From: Heterostelium album PN500
Lineage: Eukaryota; Evosea; Eumycetozoa; Acytosteliales; Acytosteliaceae
Assembly (NCBI RefSeq): GCF_000004825.1
Contig: NW_008805064.1
Location: forward strand, 434,001-498,000
Length of the DNA stretch: 64,000 nucleotides
Direction: 5' to 3'
Part shown: positions 25,898 to 37,848 of the stretch, piece after piece
Layout: every line of letters begins with the position of its first letter
Position numbering within the stretch: the stretch's first letter is position 1
Translations under genes and position numbers: made by a program
Notes under the pieces: generated by a model
Seen by the model: the letters and a program-made list of their open reading frames with translations, nothing else
Told to the model about the DNA's origin: nothing
The model's database searches: none

Positions 25898-26196
25898 TTA
25901 TTGGAATCTACCATTGATATCTTGAATTTGAGTGAAGATATCACCTTGAGTTCCAGAGATGTCAGCGGTGGCGTTTATGCTTGGAGAACTAACACATCCA
26001 CTTACACCGCTATCCAAACGAACTGGAATTGCAATGGTTGAATTCACACCACATTGTGCCTTCAATGAACCAGCTGGGTTACCAAGATTAACGAGTAAAT
26101 CTAATTAATTATTAAATAGAAAATTAACAATTATTTTTATTAATATATATTTTTTTTTTTCTTTTATTTAATTTTTTTATACTTACATAAGACCAT
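25898..26196 (-). CDS. small orphan protein, 70 residues, two exons
   Basis: Exon 1 is only 10 bases (26196-26187, ATGGTCTTAT); exon 2 runs 26100-25898. The donor is GTAAGT, the acceptor is TTAG, and the intron is 86 bp. The predicted product is MVLYLLVNLGNPAGSLKAQC followed by 50 residues rich in Ser, Thr, Ile and Val, with two further cysteines or single Cys spacing (CGVNST, SGCVSS), ending DINGRFQ. Codon composition of exon 2 is markedly GC-richer than its surroundings, which is what supports coding. I do not recognise the family. It is convergent with the Rab escort protein gene, 206 bp away. The opposite-strand open frame over the same DNA looks like a shadow. Confidence 0.6.
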
Positions 26197-26847
26197 TTTT
26201 AATGAATTTAAGAGTTTAATTTAATTTGATTAGATTGAATTTGAGTTGATTTGATGATCTATATTGATCTATTGACCTACTATTTATAGTTAAAGATAAA
26301 TGTAAAATGACCATTTTAGGCAATGATCCTTTTGTAATTTACATTGTTTTTTAATTAAATATTTCAATATTCATAACGATTGTAATCAAAATATTCTCTT
26401 TTTGTTGCTTCAGATTTAAATCATTTTCATCAAATAGATATTTATTATTATTATTTTTATGATTTTCGTCAGATAATGACCCACTCTATAATTTCACCCA
26501 AAATTCGAAAGAATTGTGTTAAGTTATAATTTTATCAAAAATTAATTGTAGATACACATTTTAACACACGGATAATCAAAAAAAATTTAATGAGGTAATT
26601 TCAATAAAATATTCAACTTTGTAAGTTTATATTAATTTTTAATAAATATTAAAATGTAAGTTTGTATTTATTTAATTTGTAATTGTTTTTTTTGTTTTGT
26701 TTTTTTTTTTTTTTTAGTATTATTATAATTTCGATTAATATTATTATCATTAATGTAATGTAATGTGTCGTTGTTGATTGCTATTGTTTGTTTTTAAACA
26801 ACAATGATATTGTAAAATAATATATTTGTTTTTTTGTGTTTTTTGTT
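26197..26847. other. AT-rich intergenic region
   Basis: About 650 bp upstream of the 70-residue gene and downstream of the E1 alpha gene, including a T-run at 26699-26717. No gene is seen. Confidence 0.5.
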
Positions 26848-28508
26848 TTACTTTTCTGGAGCATATTGATCGATTGGATATTCCTCTGGGTAAAGCTTGA
26901 TGTGTTCGATTAATTCTTTTTGTTGTTCCAATAAGTTGTTTGGAATTGTGTCGTAGACGTCAGTGAACAACTCTGAGATCATCGGTTTCTTTTGTGCCTC
27001 TGCCTTTTGGAGAGCTGCTTTGACTTGCTCACGTGACTCTTTAATGGTTGACTTTTCCAACTCCTCAGTCCACCATCCCTTTCTAATCATATAGTTCTTC
27101 AATCTGTTTACTGGATTCTTCTTTTCCTTCCAATGATTGATTTCCTCTGTTGTACGATATCTGCTAGAGTCATCGGATGTCGAATGATGACTAACTCTAT
27201 AAGTCATAGCTTCAATCAAAACTGGAACACTTTAATAATAATTATTTTTGATGTTGATTAAAAGTTAGTCAATGAATCTGATAATATATATATATCCAAT
27301 AAATGTTTATATTTAATTACCCTTTTTCAACTGCAATATCTCTTGCCATTTTAGTTACGTTGTAGACAGCCCAGATGTCGTTTCCGTCAACACGGAAGGT
27401 GGTCATACCGTAGGCGGATGGACCACGTCCGGCAATACCATCACCACGGTATTGTTCAGAGGCTGGAGTGGAGATAGCCCATTTGTTGTTACGACAGAAG
27501 AAGATGGTTGGGGTGGAGAGTGTGGCGGCAAAGTTCATGGCGGCGTGGAAATCACCTTCGGAGGCAGCACCCTCACCAAAGTAGACGATGGTACAGTTCT
27601 TTTCACCAGCCAGTTTTTGAGCGTATGACGAACCGACTGCCTGTGGAAGCTGGGTGGTCAGTGGCGAACTGATTGTCTGTACATTGATACGCTTCGATCC
27701 AAAATGAACTGGCATTTGACGTCCCTTTCCTGGATCCAACTCGTTCGAGCAGCACTGATTGGCAATCTCATCGAGTGTGAAACCACGCCACATCAAAACA
27801 CCGCTCTCACGATACTGAGCAAAGATGGTGTCGTCCATCGAGAGTGCCTGAGCACTTCCAATGTGGATAGCTTCCTCACCAAACGAAGTCATATAAAAGG
27901 AGATTCTACCTTGTCTCTGAACATCGTAGAAAATCGAATCCATTGTGTTCAACAATAGCATTTGTTTATACATCTTTGTAACCAATTCTTGTCCAAACTA
28001 AAATGATAATATATAAAATGAGATGATTAGTTTTTTTTTTTTTGCTAAAGTGAGAAATGAACGTTCATTTCTTGATTGATTGATTGATTGTTATATCAAT
28101 TCTTTTTTGCTTACGTTTGGGTCAGCAGATGGTGGATTGACAACACCTTCTTGATCCATAACAGTGTAACATGGAATGTAATCCTTCAATACTTGTGGTT
28201 CTAATTTGTTGGTGTAATCAAACTTATCGACATCGAGATCTTGTTGAGTTTCTGTCTTTGTTGAGAAATACTAATAAAATGCAACTATGTTAATATAACT
28301 TTACTCTTGATTTCTACTTCTTTTTCTTTTGATTGTATCAACTCACTTTTACATTTATATTCTTATTACTATTATTATTATTAATGGCATTCTTTACAAA
28401 GATTGAACTGTTATTCAAAGATAATGTTTGTACTCTATTTTGTTGGAAAAGCCATCTGTTTGATGATTGTCTAACTAATTTAGAAAGATTCTTAATGTTT
28501 TGACTCAT
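26848..28508 (-). CDS. bkdA: branched-chain 2-oxoacid dehydrogenase E1 alpha subunit
   Basis: Four exons, 28508-28347, 28270-28115, 27997-27321 and 27229-26848, join in phase to 458 residues, the usual size. The first exon encodes a basic, Ser/Asn-rich mitochondrial presequence. Then come [12 protein letters not shown] (strand seen in BCKDHA), [27 protein letters not shown], and the thiamine diphosphate motif [17 protein letters not shown]...FFCRNN. The phosphorylation loop [16 protein letters not shown] is the regulatory site of BCKDH kinase and separates this protein from pyruvate dehydrogenase E1 alpha. Family knowledge: it decarboxylates the oxoacids of Leu, Ile and Val in the mitochondrial matrix, with an E1 beta partner encoded elsewhere. 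It is divergent from WDR70 across 315 bp. Confidence 0.95.
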
Positions 28509-28823
28509 ATTCAATTTATATAATAAATTTGCAAATAATATGAATAAAAAGAAATGAATGATTTGTGATTAGAAATAAAAAAGTAAAATGAAAATAAATA
28601 GTTAGTTTTTTTGTTTTTTTTGAAAAACACAACTTTTTTGGATATAATGAAAAAAAAAAAAATCAATAGAGAAATTTCAAAAAAAGGAATTTAAATTTGA
28701 AAAACCCCCGTTTTTCTTGGGAACTGCGCATGTCATAGAATTTAAATCTAACGTTACACATATACATATTTATAATTTTGAAATATAAATCTATCTTAAA
28801 AATATCAATTAATTATATAAATT
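28509..28823. promoter_or_regulatory. short divergent promoter, bkdA / WDR70
   Basis: 315 bp between two start codons pointing apart. AT-rich, with an A-run at 28648-28662 and a small GC patch at 28703-28735 (AACCCCCGTTTTTCTTGGGAACTGCGC reads across it). It must contain both promoters; no specific motif is claimed. Confidence 0.45.
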
Positions 28824-31045
28824 ATGAGTAATATTAATAAAAGAGATAGAGAAAATAAAGAAGAACAAGAAATTAATGATAATAATGATAAAAAATTGAA
28901 ATTGGAAGACGATGATAAACAAAGAATAGATAATCTACCTTCTGTTTTAAAAAAAGATGATGATATTCAAATAATAAATAATAACAATAACAACAACAAT
29001 AATAATAATAAAAGTTTTAATGTATCAACTGTTACTAATAATAATGCCAGCAGCAGTAATAATAAGGTATGTTATAACTTATAATTCTTAAAAATTATAT
29101 AATGAATATTACAACTGAATAACTAACTAACTTTAACATTATGTTTAATGATATAAATCAGTCATTTGGATTAAAATTTAATATAACTACTAAGGTTTTA
29201 CCAACAAAGAGTGAAGATCCACCACAACTACCAGCATCTCCACCAACTAGCGAAGAAATCATTGATGAAAATATAGAACAAGAACAACATGTAAAAGAAC
29301 AACAGCCAATAGCCACAACTAAACAGGTTGGACCACCCAAACCATCAGTTCAGTCAACAAAACAAGTTGGACCACCAAGACCTCCACCAAAGAAATCAAC
29401 AAAAGATAGTGATGATAGTGACAGTGACAGTGACAGTGAAGACGATGATAAAACATCAACAACAACAAAAACAACAAAAGCAGCAAATACTAATAATACC
29501 AAACCAACTGTTGCAGTTGGTCCAATGATTGGTCCACCTAGACCAAATGTAAATAAGAATAACAAAAAAGATAATGATGATGATGACGACAGTAGCAGTA
29601 GTAGTAGTGATAGTGATAGTGACAGTGATAGTGATAGTGATAGTGATGACAGTGAAGACGATGAAAAAGAACAAATGGAGAATTGGTTAAAGTTGGCAAG
29701 ATCGATTCCTATTACTCATGTCGAAGAGATGAAGTGTCACGATCGTGCGGTATCTTCTATTACAATCGAACCATCTGGTTCGAGAATGTTGACGGCTTCA
29801 TTCGATTGCAAAGTAAAGTTTTGGGATTTCAATGGAATGGATCAATCGTTGCGATCGTTCCGTGAAGTCGAACCGGTGGAAGGTGCTCAGATCCGACAGA
29901 TCGCCTTCAACACCAATGCAGACCGTTTCATCGTTCTGCCATATACCACACAGATGAAGTTGTATGATCGCGATGGATTCTCATTATCAGAGTTTGTTTC
30001 GGGTGACCGTTACATTCAGGACTTGAATCACACCAAGGGTCATGTGTCGATCCTTACCGGTTGCAGCTGGTCGCCAGTCGCCAAAGACGAGATTATCACC
30101 TCGTCGATTGACTCTACAATTAGAGTGTGGGATATCAATAATACAAAGAAGAACTTGACTGTGATAAAGTCGCGTGGAACCAAGGGTCAGGGTGCAGCGG
30201 CGAGAGTTGGATTCACCTGTTGTACTCACGATGTTCGTGGCGATATCATTAGCGGTGGATGTCAAGACGGTTCCATTTCATCGTGGGACAAAAGAGCGGG
30301 AATGTCACGACCAAAGACAACGATCGAGCCGGCACACGAGCCTGGAACAGACGTGTCATCGATCCAGTATGCAAAAGATGGAATCTCGATGGTGTCGCGT
30401 GGTCTCGATCACAGTCTTCGTTTCTGGGATCTGCGTAAACTGGATCGTCCACTGATGGTATTTGGCGACTTGCAATGTGATTTCCTCGAGCAGAATGTCG
30501 TGTTTGGATCGCACGACCGTTTGGTTCTGACCGGTACATCGTCGGTCGATAAGAATGGCGACGGCTCCCTGGTGATCTACGACATGGCGACACTCACAAA
30601 GATGCGACAGATTCAGATTCGCGGTGCCAGCGCCATCAATATCAATTGGAACGCTCGTATCAATCAGATCTTCGTTGGTTGCTCCGATGGTAAGACCCGT
30701 GTGTTTTACGATCCCACCCTCAGCGAGAAAGGTATCCGACTCTGTGTATCAAAGGCACCGCGCAAGAAGGATCCAGCCGACTTTACACCGGATGCACCCA
30801 TTATCACTCCGTTCTCACTTCCACTATTCAAGGAGACCAATACTTTTTCAAAGAAATCGAAATTCAAAAAAGATCATATCAAACCAGAGACTGCATCGCC
30901 AGCTCCAGTTTCCTCAAAAGGTCCGAATCTTACTCAGCATTTGGTTAAGAATATGGGATTGGTCAACAATACCTCATGGCAAGAAGATGCAAGAGAATCA
31001 TTCCTTAGAAAAGCTAAAGAAATGGAAGAACAAAAAAAAGATTAA
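28824..31045 (+). CDS. wdr70: WDR70-family WD40 protein
   Basis: Two exons, 28824-29066 and 29162-31045, give 708 residues. The first ~260 residues are charged low complexity (Asn run, then two acidic Ser/Asp tracts at ~175 and ~235). The conserved part begins at WLKLARSIPITHVEEMKCHDRAVSS and continues with LTASFDCKVKFWDF, RQIAFNTNADRFIVLPYTTQMKLYDRDG, DLNHTKGHV, SSIDSTIRVWDI, GCQDGSISSWDKR and GLDHSLRFWDLRK. The near-invariant WDR70 C-terminal block RLCVSKAPRKKDPADF follows, ending in LVKNMGL and a Lys/Glu tail. Family knowledge: WDR70 acts in the nucleus with CUL4-DDB1 ligases, with roles in chromatin and DNA break processing. Two other break-repair genes, RAD51C and MRE11, lie in the window, but not adjacent. 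Confidence 0.93.
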
Positions 31046-32379
31046 TAAACATTACAATAACAATATTTTTTTTTTTGTATTGGTTGAATTCGATCAACTC
31101 GAAATAGAATGTCATTTGTTTCTCTTTGTTCATTTCATCATATGTATAATATTTGGCGCCTATCCTAATTAGTTGTTTAATATTGATAAATAAGCCAATG
31201 GTTTGATCTAGATAGTCATCGAATTTGTAGATTTAATTGTGACTGATTTTCATTCTAAAGATTTATTCATGTTGATTGATTAACATGTAACCTTAATAAC
31301 AACTTTGCTACCATAAATAATTCAGTTATTGCTAACCACACACAAAAAAATAATAATTGCAATTATTTTTGCAAAAATTGGTGATGTTAAAAATGATTTT
31401 TGTTATTTCTATTTGTTTCTCTTTGCCATTGTCATAAGTTTGTTAAAAAGCCACTACATTAACAACACACATTCATTGTTGTTTTTAAAATAAAATCAAT
31501 TTGGGTAGATAAATGATTATCAAAGTAGTTTGTGCATATAAGGGGGTAAATTCATTATAATCGAAATGAGAAAATAAAAATAAATAAAAAAAATAGAAAA
31601 ATTTATGATATCTTGTTATACTGAAAAAGGAGAAAGTATGTCCTCAAAGATTGGGTGTTGTTCAAATGAAAAAAACAAAAAAATAATAATTTACCCCCAC
31701 ACATTCAATTGGCAAAAGGTTAATAATTCAACATTTCACTCCAAAATAGGCAAAGTTCCTTTATTTTAAATTGGTTTTTGCTTTTAATTTAAATATCTTA
31801 TTGGTGGTACCAAGATTTTTTTTTAAAAAAGTACAATATTATTATCGATTATTTATTTTGTTTTATTTGTTTTTTTTTATCATTAACACCCAAAATTGAC
31901 TATAAAAAGTATCAGATATAATCCTAAAAAGAAACAACAAAGAGCAACAAAAACAAACAAATATACATATATATAATTTTATTTTTTCAACAAAAGAAAC
32001 ATCCATTTTTTTTTAAATATATACATATTCTGTTGTTCACAACACACATACACACAAATCAAAAAAATCAAATATAACACGCATCATATCTTTATTAGAC
32101 ACCAGACATCCCCATTTTTATCTTTCTAAATAAGAAAGCTCACAAAACACCCTTATATAACAATTAAAAAAAAACACACATCAAATAAGTAAGTAACATT
32201 AAAAATAAAAATAAAACCAAAAAAAAACACAAAAAATAAATAAATAAATATTAACAAATGTTTTTTTAACTCATTGTATTTATATATTGCTCCTTTTCAT
32301 TTCATTTCTATTAACAAATTAGAATTCTTTTATTAGTTACCTATTTTATTTTTTTAACTGTTCTAATAATATATTGCGA
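31046..32379. other. long AT-rich intergenic region
   Basis: 1.33 kb between two plus-strand genes. Simple A/T runs are interspersed with CA-rich stretches (32040-32180). No open frame or splice chain worth calling. The last ~400 bp presumably carry the promoter of the next gene. Confidence 0.5.
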
Positions 32380-32838
32380 ATGGTATGTATAAATATGAAT
32401 AAAATAAAAAAAAAGTTATATGTATACCTATCTCTAACAAATTCAATTTATCTAATAATATATTATTTTCAATTATTTAGTTATCAAGATTATTTACAAG
32501 ACAATCTGTTATTTCTGGACAAGCTTTGACATCCAGAAGATCTCTATCTGGGTATGTAAAAATTAACAAAATTAACACAATTTTTGATATTTGAGATCTA
32601 ATATTATTGTATTTTTAACAGTTTTTATAGAACCAGTGAAGAGATGTCAAAAAATAAAAAGTTGGACCTCTCGGATGAAAATATTAATGATATAATCAGA
32701 AATGCAGAGAACCACAAGGAATGGAATGTAGAAGCTGCTGACCAACAGACAACAGAAGATTCCAAGCAAAAGAACATCTTGAAGGCCAACAAAAAGATTA
32801 GAAAGATGGTACCTGAAGATGTTGAGAAATTCGATTAA
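32380..32838 (+). CDS. small protein with mitochondrial-type presequence; ATG-only first exon
   Basis: Three exons, 32380-32382, 32481-32551 and 32622-32838, join in phase to 96 residues. Exon 1 is just the ATG, directly followed by a GTATGT donor. Exon 2 gives LSRLFTRQSVISGQALTSRRSLSG, an Arg/Ser-rich, acid-free segment that looks like a mitochondrial targeting sequence, ending with a plausible RRSLS cleavage region. Exon 3 is charged and helical (DENINDIIRNAENHKEWNV ... KANKKIRKMVPEDVEKFD). Starting instead at the ATG in exon 3 (32644) gives 64 residues and discards the presequence. I do not recognise the family; a small matrix or inner-membrane factor is inference. Confidence 0.68.
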
Positions 32839-33227
32839 CTTCTTAGGCAATGATGAATTTCCAATCCAACAACAAAACAAAACAAAAAAAAAAACAAAAC
32901 AACATAATACCTTTTAAACAAAGACCTATGAAATCAACACTCTTCCCTCCTCTCCCTCCCAAACAAATTATAATACCATCTAATCACTATCTATTTTTAA
33001 ATTAAAAATAAGTTAGTGTGTACATATGTAAAAATTGTATGTTAACAAGCAAGCATAGATAAATTTTTTTTTTTTTAATAATAAAGATTTTTCGAATAAC
33101 CCTTTTAAAATATTAATATTTTTCTTTTTCTAATACACACATTTAAAAATAACATTGATGTTTTTTATTTTATTTGATCTTTCTTCTTTTTTTTATTTTT
33201 TTTTAAAATTACAAAACTTTTATTTAC
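32839..33227. other. convergent AT-rich intergenic region
   Basis: 389 bp between the stops of the small mitochondrial-type gene and the alpha-kinase gene, with A- and T-runs near the two 3' ends. No gene is seen. Confidence 0.5.
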
Positions 33228-35867
33228 TTATTTGTTTTTCCATTGCCATGATTTAATATTATTATCGGAACCACCGGTATATAAATATTTTCCATCGGTT
33301 TCCAAAGTGAAGATGGCAGATCTGTGTGCACGCATTGAGTATATACATTTGAGTTGTCCACCGTTTGCAATGTCGATGGTGTCCCATATCTTGATGGTGG
33401 AGTCCTCCGATGCCACAAAGATATATCTCTCGGTGACAATGATATCGGTGATAGCCTCACGGTTCTCCTCGTGCGTCGAGATTGGCATAAAAGTTGAGAG
33501 ATTCCAAAGCTTTAGAGTTCCGTCTCTGCATCCAGATACCAAGAATCCAGTGTTATTCAAAGCCAACTTGGTGATCCAACCTTCGTGTGCATCACTAATT
33601 CCATATATACAAACTAACATCTCTATATCCCACACCTTTATAGTCTCATCACTCGATGCACTAAATAAATATTTTCCACTGACAACAATCGATTTCACAC
33701 TCTTTGAATGTGCAGTTAAAACTTTAATACATTTAAATGTATTTAAATCCCATACCTAATAATTATTATTGTTATTGTTTGAAAAACATTTATATTAGTT
33801 AACTAATTCTTTCTTTCCAAGTTAAATAACTATTACTTACTCTTATTGATTTATCAGATGAACAACTAAATAATAAATTCTTTTCTTTTGATATACAGAT
33901 AGAGTTGACATCATTGGTATGTTCCTCCAACTTGTGTTTCAATTCATTGTTTGATTTATCCCATATCTTGATTGATTGATCAGCCGATGCTGTTATGTAA
34001 GAATCGTTGGTCAGACAGATGGCTGTGATGGCTTTGCGATGTCCTGCTCTGTTGGTTTCTATACAGCTCTGTGTCTCTAAATTCCAGATCTTTAATGTTC
34101 CATCTGCCGAACCAGAGTATAGTTTCTTCTTGTCCTCTGATATGATAAGTGCAGTCAGGTTATCAGAGTGTCCAGAGAGAGTACTGATATTCGCCAGTTC
34201 CATCGAGTCAAAATTGATAGATTCCGGTGCCAACGAAGGATATGGATGCTTGTCCAAATCGGCAACCAAGTCAGGTAGAGCCATAGTTCCTCTAATAACT
34301 CTAGTGATATTTCTGGAATCTGTAAGATCAACTCCAATAGGTGGAAGATCCAGTTGTATACAAATTGGATTACATTTGTGTGTCTTTATGAAACGCTCCA
34401 TTCCTTTCTCACCGAGATTACCTGCTCCATAACCAACACCATCCTTGGTGTGAATCTGTGGATCTGTATAGTGGTCGTCTACACCCTGAATATCTACTAC
34501 TAAAAGATGATGCGCAGATGCTTCATAAGTGAAATGACTGAAAGCCTGTGGAGTATTTCTATCGGAGAAAACAGTACCGAAATTGGAGTTTTGTTTCTTA
34601 AACTCTCCTTCCATGAACATCTCTAGACCACAAAGAAGTGATTGGCCGTTTTGTTTTTGAATTTCAATTACCCATGCATTAAGGAAATCAATATTCTTTG
34701 GTGGATTGTTGTCGTTGTATCGCGCACCAAGTTCTTTGCACAACATCTGCATCTTTACATCCTCGAAATATCGCTCAAAGTTTACATCGGTCTTTGATAT
34801 TTTCGCAACATAAGTAGTATCTACGGGTCCAAACAGACGTGGTAACTTCATTTGATTGACACGCTTACCTTCTTCATACTTGACATGATTGGGACTATTG
34901 AAATTGGCAGAATATATCACTGGATTCTTCTTGATGGTGAGTTTGTGTGCATTTCTCAGTGCACCCGAAGCAAATGCACGCGACTCCATGTGTACTGCGA
35001 TAATTCCTCGTGTCCACTCGTCATCCGCTGCGTTGTATTCATAGGCAATCGCCCACTCACAACGCTCTGGCAACTCTGGCATTTGGAATCTAAGTATCTG
35101 AGAATGGGTAACATCGTTATTCTCACCCTTATTCTCTTCATCATAGTTTTGAGAGGTTCGCTTGGAAACTTTTGGTGAAGTTGGTGGCGCATAAAGTCCG
35201 ATCTGATCCATCGATGGTTCTTTCTTGAAGGCACGTGTTCCACCCAAAACAAACTTTCTAAGAATGGGTGAACCTATTTCCTTCGATGTTGGAGTGGTTG
35301 GTTGTGAAGCTGGCTGTGAGTTTGGTGTAGCCGATTGTGAGTTGGGAGTAACAGGTGGTGACAATCCAGCCAATGTTGGTGAATTGGTTTCTGGTGTTGC
35401 ATTTTGACTGACAGGTGGTGAATTTGTAACACTTGTTAGTTGTTGACTTTGTTGTAGCAATGAAGTAAATGAATTTGGTACAGTGAAGCTTGGTGTAATT
35501 AGATTCTTTGTTGGTATTGGAGGAACGCTGACGTTTGGATTCAAATTGATAGCTGTCGAAGTAGATGGTGGAGTTGTAGTTGAATCACTTCCAGAACTAG
35601 TAGTAGATGAATTTGATTCTATTAAAAAAAACATTAAAATTTTTTATTACAAAATTAATTTTTTTGAGAGTCTTGGTAAGCAATTTAAAAGCTTTTATAC
35701 CTACCTCTTGATATGGATTGGATATCTGTGATTTTAGTTTCAAGTTGTTCAACTTTTTGGGTGAGCACCACCACAAGAGATTCTAGCTGTCTATTCAATT
35801 GGTTGGACTTTTGGAGCTCATCCTCCAATGTTTTCAATCGATTCAAAATTGAATCAATATCAGCCAT
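33228..35867 (-). CDS. alpha-kinase with WD40 propeller, myosin heavy chain kinase type
   Basis: Three exons, 35867-35705, 35618-33841 and 33755-33228, join in phase to 822 residues. Residues 1-54 form a short heptad coiled coil (MADIDSILNRLKTLEDELQK). Residues 55-~200 are Ser/Thr/Pro-rich. The alpha-kinase domain is ~240-460: YVAKIS with the ATP-contacting Lys, AWVIEIQ...LLCGLEMFMEGEF, DIQGVDDHYTDPQIHT, the Gly-rich GYGAGNLGEKGM, and the zinc-binding FIKTHKCNPIC. About seven WD40 repeats follow (LSGHSDNLTALIISED ... SWQWKNK). This domain order is that of dictyostelid MHCK-B, C and D; MHCK-A has a much longer coiled coil. Family knowledge: these kinases phosphorylate the myosin II tail and drive filament disassembly. 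I cannot tell which paralogue it is. Confidence 0.93.
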
Positions 35868-36437
35868 GCTATTTTTATTGATAATAATTAAAATTAACTA
35901 ATCTTATTTAATATAACAACATATGTTTTTTTTTTTGTTTTCGTGATTAGTCTTATTATTATGATTATTGATGGATTAATTTAAATTAAATTTGTTGCAA
36001 AAAAAAAAAAAAAGTAATAAGATTGATATTTTTTCTTAAAGTAAGTATTTTTGGGGTTTTTATTCGCCACCTGATTAAAATCCAAAAAAAAAAAAAAATA
36101 ATAAATAAAATCAAAAAAAAAAAAATCAAAAGTAAATCGAGATTTAAACTGACACCATTTCTCAAAAAATTTGTTGAGGGAAAAAGTATACTTTATTATT
36201 ATTATTTGTTTTTAATTTAAAGTAGACTTATGAAACAATTTAGTTTTATTACAAAAATATAAAAAAAGAGATTCCAACTTCATTGAACAGCCACCAGAGT
36301 TCGACCTTGGAGTATCCACATCAACTAAAGACTAGCAATAACACAATTTTGTAAAAAGCCTACCGGCAATCTGATTGAATACACAAGGAAATAAAATATT
36401 CTGGAATCGCCTAGGTGATCACCAGCTTTCATATTAA
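35868..36437. other. AT-rich intergenic region upstream of the kinase gene and tRNA-Val
   Basis: Holds A-runs at 36000-36013 and 36084-36124. A less AT-rich block at 36268-36437 (for example GAGTTCGACCTTGGAGTATC) is unlike its surroundings and has no open frame. It might be a degenerate fragment of an element inserted 5' of the tRNA gene, but I could not match it to anything. Confidence 0.35.
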
Positions 36438-36511
36438 GTCAGGATGGTGTAGTTGGTTATCACAAAACCTTAACACGGTTTGGGTCATGGGTTCGATTCC
36501 CATTCTTGATA
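36438..36511 (+). tRNA. tRNA-Val (anticodon AAC)
   Basis: 74 bases fold into a cloverleaf. The acceptor stem is GTCAGGA (36438-36444) with TCTTGAT (36504-36510), including two G-T pairs, and A as discriminator. The D arm contains AGTTGGTTA. The anticodon stem is AAACC/GGTTT with loop TTAACAC, giving anticodon AAC. The variable region is GGGTC, and the T arm is ATGGG-TTCGATT-CCCAT. The internal B box GGTTCGATTCC is canonical for RNA polymerase III. A short T-run (TTTTG) follows a few bases downstream as a weak terminator. A TRE-like element starts 87 bp after the 3' end, the spacing used by TRE3-type elements. Confidence 0.9.
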
Positions 36512-36583
36512 TAAATTTTGTTCATTAGAATACTAAATGCGCGCATATTAAGCTTTTTTATTTTAATTTTTTATCTTTGTAGT

Positions 36584-36598
36584 AAATAAATAAATATC
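36584..36598. repeat. target site duplication, left copy (partner 37990-38004)
   Basis: AAATAAATAAATATC occurs immediately before the first TRE-like copy and again, identically, right after its A-rich tail at 37990-38004. A 15-bp duplication is in the range expected for TRE elements. The repeat is low complexity, but the two copies sit exactly at the element ends. Confidence 0.75.
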
Positions 36599-36600
36599 CC

Positions 36601-37749
36601 ATGCTCTTCTATCACTTCTATCTTGAATCGCCCACACCTGATCAAATCAAGCTTGTCAACAGACTTATCGCTTGGTTCTTCACCAGTGCACCTGATGCCA
36701 AAGCAAAGTTCACCGCTTTGATGTCTTTGGACAGGTCTTGCTTTCACTGGAATGATGGTGGTCTGAATTTGTGGGATCTATCGCTTCGTTCTGCTGCTTA
36801 TAAGATATGGGTCTTTAATAGATTCCTGTTGTTAAGTAGAAGCAACTCATTTGGTTACTTCAAAACTTGGTCATCCATGCTTGATTGTGCCAAAAAATTT
36901 ACTAATCCAACTTCTTCACCATCCTTCAAACTGTTCCATTCGTCTTGGATGGATTTTAGAAACAATCACTTCTCCAGAGTCACACCAGGCAATCCCATCC
37001 TTGCTGATGATGGTAGTCTCCTTACTCTGAAGGAAATCTATTCTGTCCTGTTCAGCCACAAGTACCCTCGAGTCCGCCGTACTGAAGGTCAACTAACCAT
37101 CCAGATTGGTCACTCTTTGGTTCTCCAATCTCAGTTCCTGCACATATCCAAGGTCAAAGCGCCTATGCTACGTAACAGCATATTCCGGCTGTACTCTCAC
37201 ACCTTCCCCATCAACCACAAGCGCACTGGTCATGTCTGTGAGTTCTGTGGTGACACCTTCACTGAACTCTGCAACCCACATGAACATTTCTTCTTCAAAT
37301 GCAGGATTGTAGTCTCACAGCAGTTCCTTTCCTTTATCAAACGTATATACCACAAGTACTGTAACTATAGACTTCGTAATTGGAAGCACTCGTGCATCAA
37401 GTTCGACGGTCCTATTCGTACTACTGTCCACTTCACCCACCTTACTGCTGCTATCGTACATTCGTTATGGCAGGCGCTGTCCTGTGAAATGTTTGGTGAT
37501 GGTACCCATTACAAGCTGGAAAATACCGTCAAGAGAGCAGTCACCCATTACACCAAATTAATCGATGCCAATTACCACAAGCTTAACTTCACGATCGCTA
37601 ATTCAATCTCCCAAGGAGTCACTGTCGATTGCTCTGCATTAACGCGTAAATTTAAATCTGATTGGAATCTTAATCCTTCCAACTACGTGCCACCACTTTA
37701 TACTGTTGTTCATCAACACGCAACTACTGTTAGATCTATTCTATCCTAA
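36601..37749 (+). pseudogene. C-terminal fragment of TRE ORF2
   Basis: 382 codons open from the truncated edge of copy A to TAA. They cover the region after the reverse transcriptase: a tryptophan-rich segment, DDGSLLTLKEIYSVLF, the zinc-knuckle CEFCGDTFTELCNPHEHFFF, and a Tyr/His-rich C-terminus ending SNYVPPLYTVVHQH. It has no start codon of its own and is unlikely to be expressed as protein. Confidence 0.8.
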
Positions 37750-37766
37750 TACTACTCAACTTATTA

Positions 37767-37793
37767 AATAATAATAATAATAATAATAATATT

Positions 37794-37846
<53 letters not shown>
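37767..37846. repeat. (AAT)n microsatellite in the TRE 3' UTR
   Basis: About 26 AAT units, with one interruption near 37791, follow the ORF2 stop of copy A. The matching stretch in copy C (39874-39911) is about half as long, so this part of the 3' UTR varies in length between copies. Confidence 0.85.

Positions 37847-37848
<2 letters not shown>

Noticed and set aside
25817-26041. Plus-strand frame opposite the 70-residue orphan
   Set aside because: The minus-strand reading has an ATG, consensus donor and acceptor, and a stop that fit together; the plus-strand frame is its shadow.
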